Source: Microbacterium aurantiacum (lineage in GTDB: Bacteria > Actinomycetota > Actinomycetes > Actinomycetales > Microbacteriaceae). Taken from it: a DNA stretch of 64,000 nucleotides. Positions 28,931-37,298 of this stretch are shown here, one piece after another. The position numbers and the translations under genes were made by a program. Within the stretch, counting starts at the first letter, position 1; every line of letters starts with the position of its first letter. The DNA lies in assembly GCF_021654035.1 (NCBI RefSeq), contig NZ_JAJPDW010000003.1, forward strand, positions 62,001-126,000, written 5' to 3'. The notes under the pieces were generated by a model. The model searched no databases. It was not told the DNA's origin and saw nothing but the letters and a program-made list of their open reading frames with translations.

Positions 28931-30082
28931 ATGATGACCCAGCCAGACCTCACCGTGATCGTTCCTACGTTCAACGAGGCGCCGAACGTCAGCGAGCTTG
29001 TCGACCGCGTCTCCAACGCGACGCAGGGCCTTGCGATCGAGATCATCTTCGTCGATGATTCGCGTGACGAAACCCCGAGGGTAATCGCCGCTAAAGCACG
29101 CTCCGCGACGGTGCCCGTTCGGCTCATTCACAGAGATGCGCCGGTCGGCGGACTGAGCGGCGCGGTGCTCGAAGGCATGAAGCACGCGCGAAGTACGGTC
29201 TGCGTTGTCATGGACGGCGACCTGCAACACCCGCCCGAGGTGATTCGAGATCTACATCGTCAGTTCGCGGGCGGAACCGCTGACGTTGTTGTCGCCTCTC
29301 GGTACGCCGCCGGCGGATCATCTGACGGGCTCGCAAACATCGTTCGAGACTTGGTCTCAAGAACGACCACGCTTCTCACGAAGGCGATGTTCCCGCTTCG
29401 CCTCCGTGACTGCACGGACCCGATGACCGGGTTCTTTCTCATCGATGTGTCGAAAGTCGATCTGGAGCGCCTCGCCCCCCGCGGGTTCAAGATCCTTCTG
29501 GAGATTTTGGCGCGCACGCCCCTGCGCGTCAGGGAGGTGTCGTTCACCTTCGCCGAGCGGGGAGGGGGCGAATCGAAAGCAAGCATCCGGCAGGGCGCCC
29601 ATTTCCTCCTTCAGCTCACCGCGCTTAGGTTCGGCAAGATGTCGGCCTTCGCTCTGATCGGGGCGATCGGAGCGGTAGTAAACCTCGCGATCATGTTCGT
29701 TCTGACCCAGCTTGGTATGGGCTACATCTGGGCTGCAGTGATCGCAGCAGAGTCGACGATTATTGGCAACTTCCTGCTTCAGGAGCGCTTCGTGTTCCGC
29801 GAGATGCTCGACCAAGCGTCAAACGCGTGGGCCAGGTTCGCGAAATCATTCACGTTCAACAATGCCGAGGCCCTCGTAAGGATTCCACTTCTTGCGCTGT
29901 TGGTCGAGTCGTGGCATATCAGCAGCGTTCTCGCTGCTGCTATGACGCTCGCGCTGGCGTTCGTTGCGCGTTTCGCATTCCACGCTCTCGTTGTCTATGC
30001 GCCGAAACGGCCGCGTGGTGCGAAGGCCGAGCGTTTCCTGAGAGAGCTTGATTCGGAACTTTCAAAGCCCGGAGAGCTCTGA
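28931..30082 (+). CDS. Polyprenol-phosphate glycosyltransferase with C-terminal GtrA domain
   Basis: Residues 1-225 form a DPM1-like GT2 domain (LTVIVPTFNEAPNV, FVDDSRDETPR, metal site MDGDLQHPPE with D95 and D97, RGFKILLEIL). Residues 230-360 are a four-helix GtrA-type membrane domain that flips or anchors the product (FALIGAIGAVVNLAIMFVL, LQERFVF). Fusions of this kind make polyprenyl-phosphate-glucose or -mannose and deliver it outside. Two ATGs are adjacent at 28931 and 28934. It ends 1 nt from the stop of the converging gene. It would feed a GT-C enzyme, perhaps the membrane protein encoded next door. Confidence 0.87.
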   Translation: MMTQPDLTVIVPTFNEAPNVSELVDRVSNATQGLAIEIIFVDDSRDETPRVIAAKARSATVPVRLIHRDAPVGGLSGAVLEGMKHARSTVCVVMDGDLQHPPEVIRDLHRQFAGGTADVVVASRYAAGGSSDGLANIVRDLVSRTTTLLTKAMFPLRLRDCTDPMTGFFLIDVSKVDLERLAPRGFKILLEILARTPLRVREVSFTFAERGGGESKASIRQGAHFLLQLTALRFGKMSAFALIGAIGAVVNLAIMFVLTQLGMGYIWAAVIAAESTIIGNFLLQERFVFREMLDQASNAWARFAKSFTFNNAEALVRIPLLALLVESWHISSVLAAAMTLALAFVARFAFHALVVYAPKRPRGAKAERFLRELDSELSKPGEL

Positions 30083-30083
30083 A

Positions 30084-31469
30084 TCAGCGGTCGATGAGCT
30101 CGCAAGGTAAAACCGAGCGCCATCCGCTGTGAGGCAGGATCTCCACTCCAACAACAGTCGCGTCCGCGCGGCTGCACTCTGCCTTCGCGTTTGAAAGGCC
30201 GTCTGACCAGGTGATGCCAGTCAGGACCGGCGAGCCGGCCTTATCTGGCGAATAGCCGATCTGCCATGCCACGGACGTCAGGAGCACAGACCCCAACAGC
30301 ACGCCGGCCGTAAGCCCGAGTGCGGACTTTCGTCGCCAGATCGAACCGACAGCGACTATTGCCGCGGAGACGAGGAGGAGCGCGGGAAGCGCAGAGTAGC
30401 GCGGAGTCCGAAGTTCTGTGGCGACGACAAGGAAATCCCGCCAGTTGGAGTAAAGCGAGAGTGCTACAACGAGCAAGCCAAGTGTCGCCATAAGGATAAT
30501 GGCGAATCGTTCACTCGGATGTCCACAGACTACGCCAACGGCATAGGCCGCAAGCAGAGCGATGCATGCGACTGCCGTGGCTATCGTCACGTACTTCGCG
30601 CCGCCGAGGAGGATCAGCTCCATCACCCCCTGGGGCCCGATGAGCGCGGCGAGAGGGCCGCGCACCGCTGAGGCTCCCAGCAGATCGAGTAGAGGCGCGG
30701 TGTCTCGAGGCCTGTCTGATGCGAGAACGGAGCCGGTGACGGCCAACACGCAAAGCAAGAGGGTGAACCCGCCTACTCTGTCGCGCCATCTGGGAAGGAA
30801 CAACCTCATCACGGCGAGAGGAGCCAGCACGACAGCCAGAGGGACACTCAAGGCGGCCAAGGCGATGAACGCGGTTGCCGCCGTTGTCGCGATGCGTCCT
30901 GCTGGGCGATAGAGCATCGCCCACATCAAAGTGAAGAACAGGAACCAGTGTAGGTTCGCTGCGTTGTTGATGGTGTCCCAGTTGCCGGCGGGGAGAAGGA
31001 CAATCGTCGAGGCCATGGCGGCGCGCGTGTACGGGGACTTCACGTGAGCCCTAGAGAGGGTGAATACAGCGAGCGCGCATGCCACTCGGACAGAAGCGGC
31101 GAGGACCGCTAGCCCGGCTGCCCACCCGCCTGTCGGCAACGTCGCCACCGTCACCTCAGCGAGGAGCCGAGGGATCACGTGGAAGTAGCCGCCGAGAGGC
31201 TCGAACAAGTTGGCGAGGGGCGGGTTCAGTGCGGCGTCGCTGATCCAGTCCGCGCCATCTTCCGCCCACATCCGCTCGAGGTGGGGACGACCGGACGGGA
31301 TGAGGAGCAAGAAAGTGAGGCCTGCAGCGAAGGCGGCCAGGTACATGGCGAAGTGTGCAGGCGTCCGACGGGGCCGAGGGGGGTGCCCGGGAAACGCCGC
31401 GCCGATCAGCTGAGCTACAGGGCGCCGGCCAGTCGACGGCGCGGTCGTTGTCGTCGGTGTTGTGCTCAC
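30084..31469 (-). CDS. Polytopic membrane protein of unknown function
   Basis: The 461-residue protein has about 10-11 hydrophobic helices. The first extracytoplasmic loop carries SGRPHLERMWAEDGADWISD (residues 59-78), with acidic residues placed as in GT-C glycosyltransferases, and a second conserved-looking stretch GNWDTINNAANLHWFLFF (about 170-190). A short C-terminal domain with two cysteines faces outward. These features fit a GT-C-like transferase using polyprenyl-phosphate sugars, and a suitable donor synthase converges on it. I do not recognise the family by name. It is 13 nt downstream of the GlfT1-like gene and probably in that operon. Confidence 0.7.
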   Translation of the reverse strand: MSTTPTTTTAPSTGRRPVAQLIGAAFPGHPPRPRRTPAHFAMYLAAFAAGLTFLLLIPSGRPHLERMWAEDGADWISDAALNPPLANLFEPLGGYFHVIPRLLAEVTVATLPTGGWAAGLAVLAASVRVACALAVFTLSRAHVKSPYTRAAMASTIVLLPAGNWDTINNAANLHWFLFFTLMWAMLYRPAGRIATTAATAFIALAALSVPLAVVLAPLAVMRLFLPRWRDRVGGFTLLLCVLAVTGSVLASDRPRDTAPLLDLLGASAVRGPLAALIGPQGVMELILLGGAKYVTIATAVACIALLAAYAVGVVCGHPSERFAIILMATLGLLVVALSLYSNWRDFLVVATELRTPRYSALPALLLVSAAIVAVGSIWRRKSALGLTAGVLLGSVLLTSVAWQIGYSPDKAGSPVLTGITWSDGLSNAKAECSRADATVVGVEILPHSGWRSVLPCELIDR

Positions 31470-31482
31470 CTGGAATTCGCTC

Positions 31483-32445
31483 TCATGTCCGGTCCAACGG
31501 CGGCATGGGCTTCCACGACCGATCGCGCGAGATCTTCCCGCCGTCGCGGAGGCCGCGGAAGAGGTTCGACGTGCCCCGCACGGTCCGCTCGACGAAGAAG
31601 AGCCGGATGAGCTCCTTGCCGAAGGTCAGGGCGGTGCCGAGCGCGAACGGCACGGGGCGGTAGACGCCGAGCTCGCGGTAGTAGTGCTTGATGTATGCCC
31701 GGTTGCGCATGATGTAGTACCGGTACGCGTTGCTCGAGGCGTTCATGTGGCGGATGCCCATGTCCCACTGCTTGATCTCGCGCGTCCGGCGTAGGACGAA
31801 CTCGTCCACGATCACCGATGTCGTCTGGCGGGAGGCCAACCAGCCGTAGAGCTGGTCGTCCCAGTAGATGAAGAACCGCGGGTCGGGGAGGCCGATCCGC
31901 GACACGATGTCGCGGTGGATGAACATGCCCTCGAAGCATCCGGAATTCATCTCCTTGTACCCGGAGGCACCGAAGCCGGCGGGAGCGAAGGGAATCGGGA
32001 TGGCGAGAGGCTCGGCGACGCGGTACTGCCAGTAGAACTCGCTGCCGTCGTAGTCGTAGCGCCGCCCCTGGATGCTCTGAAAGCGCGGGGCCCACTTGCC
32101 CATCTTCGCCAGGCCGTCGGGAATGACCTCGACGTCGTCATCCATGAGCCAGATCCACGTGGAGCCGATCTCGTGCGCGACCCGCATGCCCTCGCTGAAG
32201 CCGCCGGAGCCGCCGGTGTTCGTCTCCATGCGGCGGTAAACGAGCTCGGCGCCGATCTTCTCGCGGAACGATTCCACGACGTCGCCGGTGTCGTCGGTCG
32301 ACGCGTTGTCGATGATGACGACGTGCCCGGGCTTCGGGTCCATCGACGCGATGCTGCCGAGGAGGCGCGTGAGCAGACCCGAACGGTTGTAGGTGACGAT
32401 CGCGATCGTCGCCGATGCCGGGTCGAACGTTCGGTGAGCGTTCAC
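31483..32445 (-). CDS. glfT1: GlfT1-like galactofuranosyltransferase
   Basis: The 320-residue GT2 enzyme has ATIAIVTYNRSGLLTRLLGS (12-31), VVIIDNASTDDT, ETNTGGSGGFSEGM (74-87), the metal triad MDDDVEV (D102-D104) and FIYWDDQLYGWL, the hallmark pattern of GlfT1, which adds the first galactofuranoses onto a rhamnosyl-GlcNAc lipid primer in mycobacteria. MNSGCFEGMFI and RAYIKHYY support the match. GTG 32445 overlaps the stop of the GlfT2-like gene (GTGA). The frame is open far upstream only as a shadow. A GlfT1/GlfT2 operon in the same window as glf strongly suggests galactan synthesis. Confidence 0.82.
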   Translation of the reverse strand: MNAHRTFDPASATIAIVTYNRSGLLTRLLGSIASMDPKPGHVVIIDNASTDDTGDVVESFREKIGAELVYRRMETNTGGSGGFSEGMRVAHEIGSTWIWLMDDDVEVIPDGLAKMGKWAPRFQSIQGRRYDYDGSEFYWQYRVAEPLAIPIPFAPAGFGASGYKEMNSGCFEGMFIHRDIVSRIGLPDPRFFIYWDDQLYGWLASRQTTSVIVDEFVLRRTREIKQWDMGIRHMNASSNAYRYYIMRNRAYIKHYYRELGVYRPVPFALGTALTFGKELIRLFFVERTVRGTSNLFRGLRDGGKISRDRSWKPMPPLDRT

Positions 32446-34352
32446 GAGGCCTCTCCGAAAGTCCGCCGCCACGCGTCGACCGAGCTCAGCTCCGTCGCTG
32501 CCGCGCGGTACTTCGCCGACAGGGCGGGCCACTCGCGCCGGAGACGACGGTGGAGGAGGACGGTGTCGCGCAGCATCCGTCGGTACTGCGCTCGATCGCG
32601 GGTGTAGATGTTCTTGCCCGACCCGTCGGCGGCGCTGACCAGCGCACTGTCGTAGAGCGGAACCCGCCACCAGTGCGCGTCCAGCTTGCCGAACTCGACC
32701 TCGGGGTGGCTGACGTTCTCGGGCTTCGGTGCATGCAGCCAGTGCGCGATGAGCGTGGTCGCCGTGAACCAGCGCAGCCGCATGCCGCGAGGGCTGTCGA
32801 ACTCGTGGTTCTTGAGCTTCTTGAACACCACGCGCCCGCGGCGGGCGCGCAGCGGCACGCCAGCGTCTTTGTGTACCACGGTCTCGGGGAAGGACTTCGC
32901 GAGGGCGCGCGCCGCGGGCATCGCCGTGGCGAGGTTCGCGCGCATGTGCTGGGGTCCCGAGAGGATGTCGCGCAGCGCCCTGTGGCGGAGCGCGACCGGG
33001 TAGTACTGCATCATCATCAGATGCTTGAGGTCGACGCGGCGGCTGTGCCGGAGGAGCGTGCCGCCGTCGGGCACGGGGGAGTGCAGGAGCGCGGCGACGA
33101 TGCGGTTCCGGGCGTGGAAATAGGCCTGCCAGTCGATCGAGTCGTCCTTGCCGACCCACGAAACGTGCCACAGCGCGACACCCGGCATCGAGACGGTCGG
33201 GAAGCCGGCGTTTCGCGCGCGAATGCAGAACTCTGCGTCATCCCACTTGATGAATGCGGGGAGGGCGAGGCCCACCTCGCGGATGATCGAGAGGGGGATG
33301 AGGCACATCCACCAGCCGTTGTAGTCGGCATCCAGTCGCTGGTGCAGAATCGGTGACTGCCGCAGGTTGGCGACGCTGAAATCGTGCGGCAGCTTCTCCT
33401 GGTAGAGCGCCCGCCACATGAAGGGCGCGTCGTCGATGACCTCTGCCCACGCGTGCAGCTTCGGCCGGTCGAGGAGGTCGAACATGTGCGCGCCGACGAT
33501 GGTCGGTGTGCTCGCAAAGCGGCCGAAGACCACCGAGCGTCGAAGCGACTCGGGTTCGATTCGCACGTCATCGTCGAGGAGCTGCACGAAGTCGCTCTCG
33601 GGGCGCTCGAGCGACTCCGACATCGCGCGGGCGAATCCGCCCGACCCGCCGAGGTTCGGCTGGGTGATGACCTGCAGCGTGTCGCCGAGGGACGCGGCGA
33701 CGTCGGGATACTCGGCTTCGGCGTCGACGCGTCGGTCGCCCTGGTCGACCAGGAAGATGCGGTCGATGAGTTCGAGCACTTCCGGCTCGGCCGCGAGCGC
33801 CTGCAGGGTGGCGACGCAGTAATCGGGCTTGTTGTACGTGGTGATGCCGATCGAGGCCTTGCCGGCGCGCGCGGGCTCCTGCTCGGTGCTGTACCGGGCG
33901 CCGCGGAAGATCGCCGTGTCGTCGTCGGCCACGATGTCGAACCAGATGAAGCCGCCGTCGCTGTACTGGTCGAGCACGAGATCGAACGTCGACTGTGCGA
34001 CTCCTTCGACCTCGCGGGTCTCGAGGCGCTGGCGGACGCCGGCTCCGTTCGAGCGGTAGACGAGGATCGTCGCCGTGCCCTCGGTGTCGACGGTCAGAGT
34101 GACCTGCCGCACCGCGGTCCAGTGCTGCCAGTAAGACGCGGGGAAGGCGTTGAAGTAGGTGCCGAACGACACCCGTCGGCCGGCGACGATACGGGCCGTG
34201 GTGCGGCCGAGGATGTTCCCCAGCTGTGCGCGGTTCGATACGCGCACAGGCTCCTCATCGATGACCGACCAGGTCTCGGGGTCGACGTACAGGGGCAGCA
34301 GGTCCGGATCGCGGTCGGTCGGGAAGACGACGTTCTGCAGGACGTGGGGCAC
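32442..34352 (-). CDS. glfT2: GlfT2-like bifunctional galactofuranosyltransferase
   Basis: GlfT2 polymerises galactofuran with alternating beta-1,5 and beta-1,6 links from UDP-Galf. The 636-residue protein has an N-terminal beta-sandwich region (1-160), a GT2 core with TQPNLGGSGGF-like QPNLGGSGGF (231-240), the DDD metal motif (D260-D262), and a helical C-terminus. Residues known to matter in the mycobacterial enzyme appear at the same numbers here: Y344, W347, W348, D371, D372 (in FIKWDDAEF), H396 and W399. Length is also nearly that of the mycobacterial protein. It starts the glfT2-glfT1-membrane-protein operon. Product linkage in this organism is inferred. Confidence 0.92.
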   Translation of the reverse strand: MPHVLQNVVFPTDRDPDLLPLYVDPETWSVIDEEPVRVSNRAQLGNILGRTTARIVAGRRVSFGTYFNAFPASYWQHWTAVRQVTLTVDTEGTATILVYRSNGAGVRQRLETREVEGVAQSTFDLVLDQYSDGGFIWFDIVADDDTAIFRGARYSTEQEPARAGKASIGITTYNKPDYCVATLQALAAEPEVLELIDRIFLVDQGDRRVDAEAEYPDVAASLGDTLQVITQPNLGGSGGFARAMSESLERPESDFVQLLDDDVRIEPESLRRSVVFGRFASTPTIVGAHMFDLLDRPKLHAWAEVIDDAPFMWRALYQEKLPHDFSVANLRQSPILHQRLDADYNGWWMCLIPLSIIREVGLALPAFIKWDDAEFCIRARNAGFPTVSMPGVALWHVSWVGKDDSIDWQAYFHARNRIVAALLHSPVPDGGTLLRHSRRVDLKHLMMMQYYPVALRHRALRDILSGPQHMRANLATAMPAARALAKSFPETVVHKDAGVPLRARRGRVVFKKLKNHEFDSPRGMRLRWFTATTLIAHWLHAPKPENVSHPEVEFGKLDAHWWRVPLYDSALVSAADGSGKNIYTRDRAQYRRMLRDTVLLHRRLRREWPALSAKYRAAATELSSVDAWRRTFGEAS

Positions 34353-34461
34353 GGGGCTTCTCCGAAGGGCTCGCGGGGGCGCCGAGGGCGTCGGGCCGAG
34401 GCGTAAGCCTACCGTGCCCTCTCTCGTGTTCCCCGGGCAGACTCTGTGACGGATGCGGCCT

Positions 34462-35775
34462 TCACAGCCCCGGTGCGGCGGGCGGGAGGCTCGGGTCGAG
34501 GCGCTCGCCGATGCGCTCGCGCCACGAGCGGGACTGGCCGGCGCGGACGGCGCAGAGGACGAGCATGAGCCAGCCGAGGCCGGTGAGGGTGAAGCTCTCG
34601 AACATCGAGTCGACGAGGAGGGCGACGAGGATGAGGGGCGTCCAGGCGTAGACGACCGAGCGGCGTTCGGTCGCCACCAGCCACGAGCGCACCAGCGCGA
34701 TGCCGGCGAGGGCGAAGAAGAGGAGGAGGCCGAGCCAACCGAGCTGGAGGAGCACGTCGAAGTAGGCGTTGAGGCCGGTGGCGTGTTCGGAGCGCAGCGC
34801 GAAGTTCAGCGCGTTGAAGGGGAACTCGCCGTCGTCCCACGGGCCGTACCAGCCCCACCCCTGCACGGGGCGGAACCGCAGGTAGTCGACCATCAGGTTC
34901 CACAGGTCGACACGCATCGAGAAGTCGGTGCCCGCGCCGAGGAGCGCGACGATCGGATGCCGCAGCGCGTATCCGACGGTGATCCCGACGACGACCACCC
35001 CGCCGAGGCTGAACTGCACGGCACGTCGGCGGTCGGGGCGGACGCGGCGCACCAGCACCAGCGCGAGGACGGCGAGACCGACGGCGACGGCGAGGACGAG
35101 GACGGTGGGGGAGTCGCTGAACGCGGCGAGCGATCCCGCGAGGATCACCGAGGCGACCGACACCCCCGTGCGCACCGACTGCGTGCGGTACTCGATGAGG
35201 AAGGTGATGAGGGCGAGCACCGCGACGAAACCCAGCAGGTTGCGGGTGCCGAAGATACCCTGCACCGGCCCGAGTGAAGCGAGGTTCCCCTCGACGGCGA
35301 GGAAACGGAAGGGCGTGTCCAGGAGGATGCCCGACAGGATCTCCACGCCCAGCGAGATGCCGAGGAGCGTCCGCAGCACGTCGCCGAGCGCGCGAACGGT
35401 CTGCAGGGTGTCGCGGATGTGGCCGATGACGACGGCGAGGAGCCCGATCCCCGCGAGGGCGAGGGCGTTCCGCAGCGTGGCGGCGGCATCCGTGCTCCAG
35501 ACCGCGCTGATCGTCGCCCACGCGATGAACGCGAGCACCGTGAACGGGACGAGCCGCAGCAGCGCGATCTCGTCGCGCCGCGCGATGAGGATCCCGATGC
35601 CGAGGAGGCAGAGCCCGGCGACGATCGTCACGTACGTGGTCGGGCTCATGAGCCGCTCGATCGCGAACGACGAGAACACCGCCGCGAAGACGGTGAGCGT
35701 GTAGGCGCGGGCGAAGGATGCCGAGGCGAGGAGAGTCGTCACCCACCCGGAGGAGGGGGTGCCCCCGCCGCTCAC
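34462..35775 (-). CDS. O-antigen polymerase/ligase family membrane protein (copy 2)
   Basis: The 437-residue protein has about 11-12 membrane helices. Its large extracytoplasmic loop holds TDFSMRVDLWNLMVDYLRFRPVQGWGWYG (about 270-300), the R-x-x-x-W...G-x-G pattern of the Wzy_C/WaaL domain. Another conserved stretch is GPVQGIFGTRNLLGFVAVLA (about 170-190). Such proteins polymerise repeat units or ligate lipid-linked glycans to an acceptor outside the membrane. GTG 35775 overlaps the stop of its paralogue upstream (GTGA). The frame is open for a further 392 codons upstream only as a shadow. Polymerase or ligase cannot be separated by sequence. Confidence 0.85.
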   Translation of the reverse strand: MSGGGTPSSGWVTTLLASASFARAYTLTVFAAVFSSFAIERLMSPTTYVTIVAGLCLLGIGILIARRDEIALLRLVPFTVLAFIAWATISAVWSTDAAATLRNALALAGIGLLAVVIGHIRDTLQTVRALGDVLRTLLGISLGVEILSGILLDTPFRFLAVEGNLASLGPVQGIFGTRNLLGFVAVLALITFLIEYRTQSVRTGVSVASVILAGSLAAFSDSPTVLVLAVAVGLAVLALVLVRRVRPDRRRAVQFSLGGVVVVGITVGYALRHPIVALLGAGTDFSMRVDLWNLMVDYLRFRPVQGWGWYGPWDDGEFPFNALNFALRSEHATGLNAYFDVLLQLGWLGLLLFFALAGIALVRSWLVATERRSVVYAWTPLILVALLVDSMFESFTLTGLGWLMLVLCAVRAGQSRSWRERIGERLDPSLPPAAPGL

Positions 35776-37175
35776 GGGGCCTGCTTCGCCGGTTCGCCGC
35801 GCTCGATGGCCGCGCTCTGCTCGGCGGGGCCGACGCCGACGTGCGGCGACTGCTTGATCTTCGCGCCGAACATGACCACGAACATCCATCCCCACAGCAG
35901 CAGCGGCGTGGACTCGGCGAAGCCCTGGACGAGCACCACGGCTCCCACGAGCGTCGGCAGGAGGGTGAGCGCGGAGTAGGGGCGGTCGGCGCGGAGGTCC
36001 CAGCGGGGGCGGTCGACGGCGAAGAACCACGCCCGCCACACGAAGGCCAGGTATACGAGCCCGAGCAGGGCGAGGCCGATCGCACCGAGCTGCAGGTAGA
36101 CGTCCACCCACACGTTGTGGGCCTGCATCACGGTCTGGCCGTGGTCGACGATCCAGCGGTCGAAAGCGGGGTCGGAGGGGAGCCAGGGCGTCGCGAAGCC
36201 CCATCCGATGACGGGGTGCTCGTTCGCGCGGGCGAGCACCTGCTCCCAGATCTGCTCGCGCCCGGTGAGGTCGGAGTCGCGACCGAGCGCGCCGAAGATC
36301 GCGTCGCGGAGGGTCCACAGCGTGATCCCGCCGCCGATCGCGATCACGGCGTAGGCGATGTAGTAGCGGGTGCGCTCGCCGGGGCGGCGTGCGCGGCGCA
36401 TGAGCAGCACGGTCACGAGCACGACGACGACCATCGCGCCGGCGACGAATGCGGTTGCCGACGAGGACCGCACCAGCAGGTAGGCCGACACGGCGATCCA
36501 GATCCACAGCGTGACCCGTCGGGGCGCGCGTGCACCCAGGCGCACCGCGAAGACGATGATGGCGAGGAGCGCGACCGAGCCGAGGAGATTGGCGTTGCCC
36601 ATGATCCCCTGGATGCGTCCGCCGTCGAACAGGTTGTCGCGCGACCAGTACAGGATCGGATCCGCCGCCGGCTCGCTCGGGATGACGAAACCCGGGAGGA
36701 GCGGTCCGCCGATGAACAGCGACACCCACAGCTCGAAGGCGAGCGAGAGGCCGATGACCCACTTCAGCGCCGACGCGACGGCGCGCACGAGCTCGGCCCA
36801 CGTCAGAACGGTGCCGACGAAGAGGGCCTGCACGGTGGTGATGTAGAGCAGCAGCAGCGTCAGCGCCGTCGTCCCCGGCCATGCCGACCAGAGGAGGGAG
36901 GCCGTCGCCCATGCGACATAGGCCACGGCGAACCACGGCAGGCGCCGCCAATGGACCGGCGGCCGCACGATGAACCAGAGGATCACCGACAGGATGCCGG
37001 AGGCGATCGCCCCGACCGCGGCGACGGTCTCACCGAAGGCGTTGACCCACGCGGTGCCGCCCAGGGCGAGCACGAGCACGAAGATGCACCAGCCGCGGAG
37101 CAGGAGGTGTCCGGTTTTCTCGCGCACCGGAGCGGTCGGCGGTGCCGATGCGGGGTGCTTCGAGTGGACGGCCAT
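35772..37175 (-). CDS. O-antigen polymerase/ligase family membrane protein (copy 1)
   Basis: This 467-residue paralogue of the next gene has the same organisation: about 12 helices, GRIQGIMGNANLLGSVALLAI (about 195-215), and a loop with TGREQIWEQVLARANEHPVIGWGFATPW (about 310-337). HNVWVDVYLQLGAIGL follows, as in Wzy_C proteins. ATG 37175 starts a two-gene unit. A tandem pair suggests division of labour: one may polymerise flippase-delivered units and the other may ligate, or they may act on two polymers. The upstream region shares a 44-bp repeat with the far side of the next gene. Confidence 0.85.
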   Translation of the reverse strand: MAVHSKHPASAPPTAPVREKTGHLLLRGWCIFVLVLALGGTAWVNAFGETVAAVGAIASGILSVILWFIVRPPVHWRRLPWFAVAYVAWATASLLWSAWPGTTALTLLLLYITTVQALFVGTVLTWAELVRAVASALKWVIGLSLAFELWVSLFIGGPLLPGFVIPSEPAADPILYWSRDNLFDGGRIQGIMGNANLLGSVALLAIIVFAVRLGARAPRRVTLWIWIAVSAYLLVRSSSATAFVAGAMVVVVLVTVLLMRRARRPGERTRYYIAYAVIAIGGGITLWTLRDAIFGALGRDSDLTGREQIWEQVLARANEHPVIGWGFATPWLPSDPAFDRWIVDHGQTVMQAHNVWVDVYLQLGAIGLALLGLVYLAFVWRAWFFAVDRPRWDLRADRPYSALTLLPTLVGAVVLVQGFAESTPLLLWGWMFVVMFGAKIKQSPHVGVGPAEQSAAIERGEPAKQAP

Positions 37176-37190
37176 CGCCCCTCAGGGTAC

Positions 37191-37234
37191 CCCCGCCGCC
37201 CGCGCCCATCCTGCGCGCGCGACGGGCGCGCGAG
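37191..37234. repeat. 44-bp direct repeat, left copy
   Basis: This 44-bp GC-rich segment, beginning CCCCGCCGCCCGCGCCCA, is repeated at 38573-38616 in the same orientation with one mismatch (T versus C at repeat position 19). Its right half contains an inverted repeat CGCGCGC...GCGCGCG with a 5-nt loop. The two copies bracket exactly one gene, the secreted repeat protein. Confidence 0.85.
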
Positions 37235-37240
37235 AGGTCG

Positions 37241-37271
37241 TTGGAGTTGCGTAGGTGGAGGGTTGTAGCCT
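37241..37271 (+). promoter_or_regulatory. Candidate promoter of the secreted repeat-protein gene
   Basis: TTGGAG at 37241-37246 and TAGCCT at 37266-37271 are separated by 19 bp, and the start codon follows 27 nt later behind an AAGGGGG ribosome site. The -35 spacing is slightly long. The promoter lies just inside the left 44-bp repeat. Confidence 0.4.
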
Positions 37272-37298
37272 CGGTGAGAAGTGACAAGGGGGTCCACT

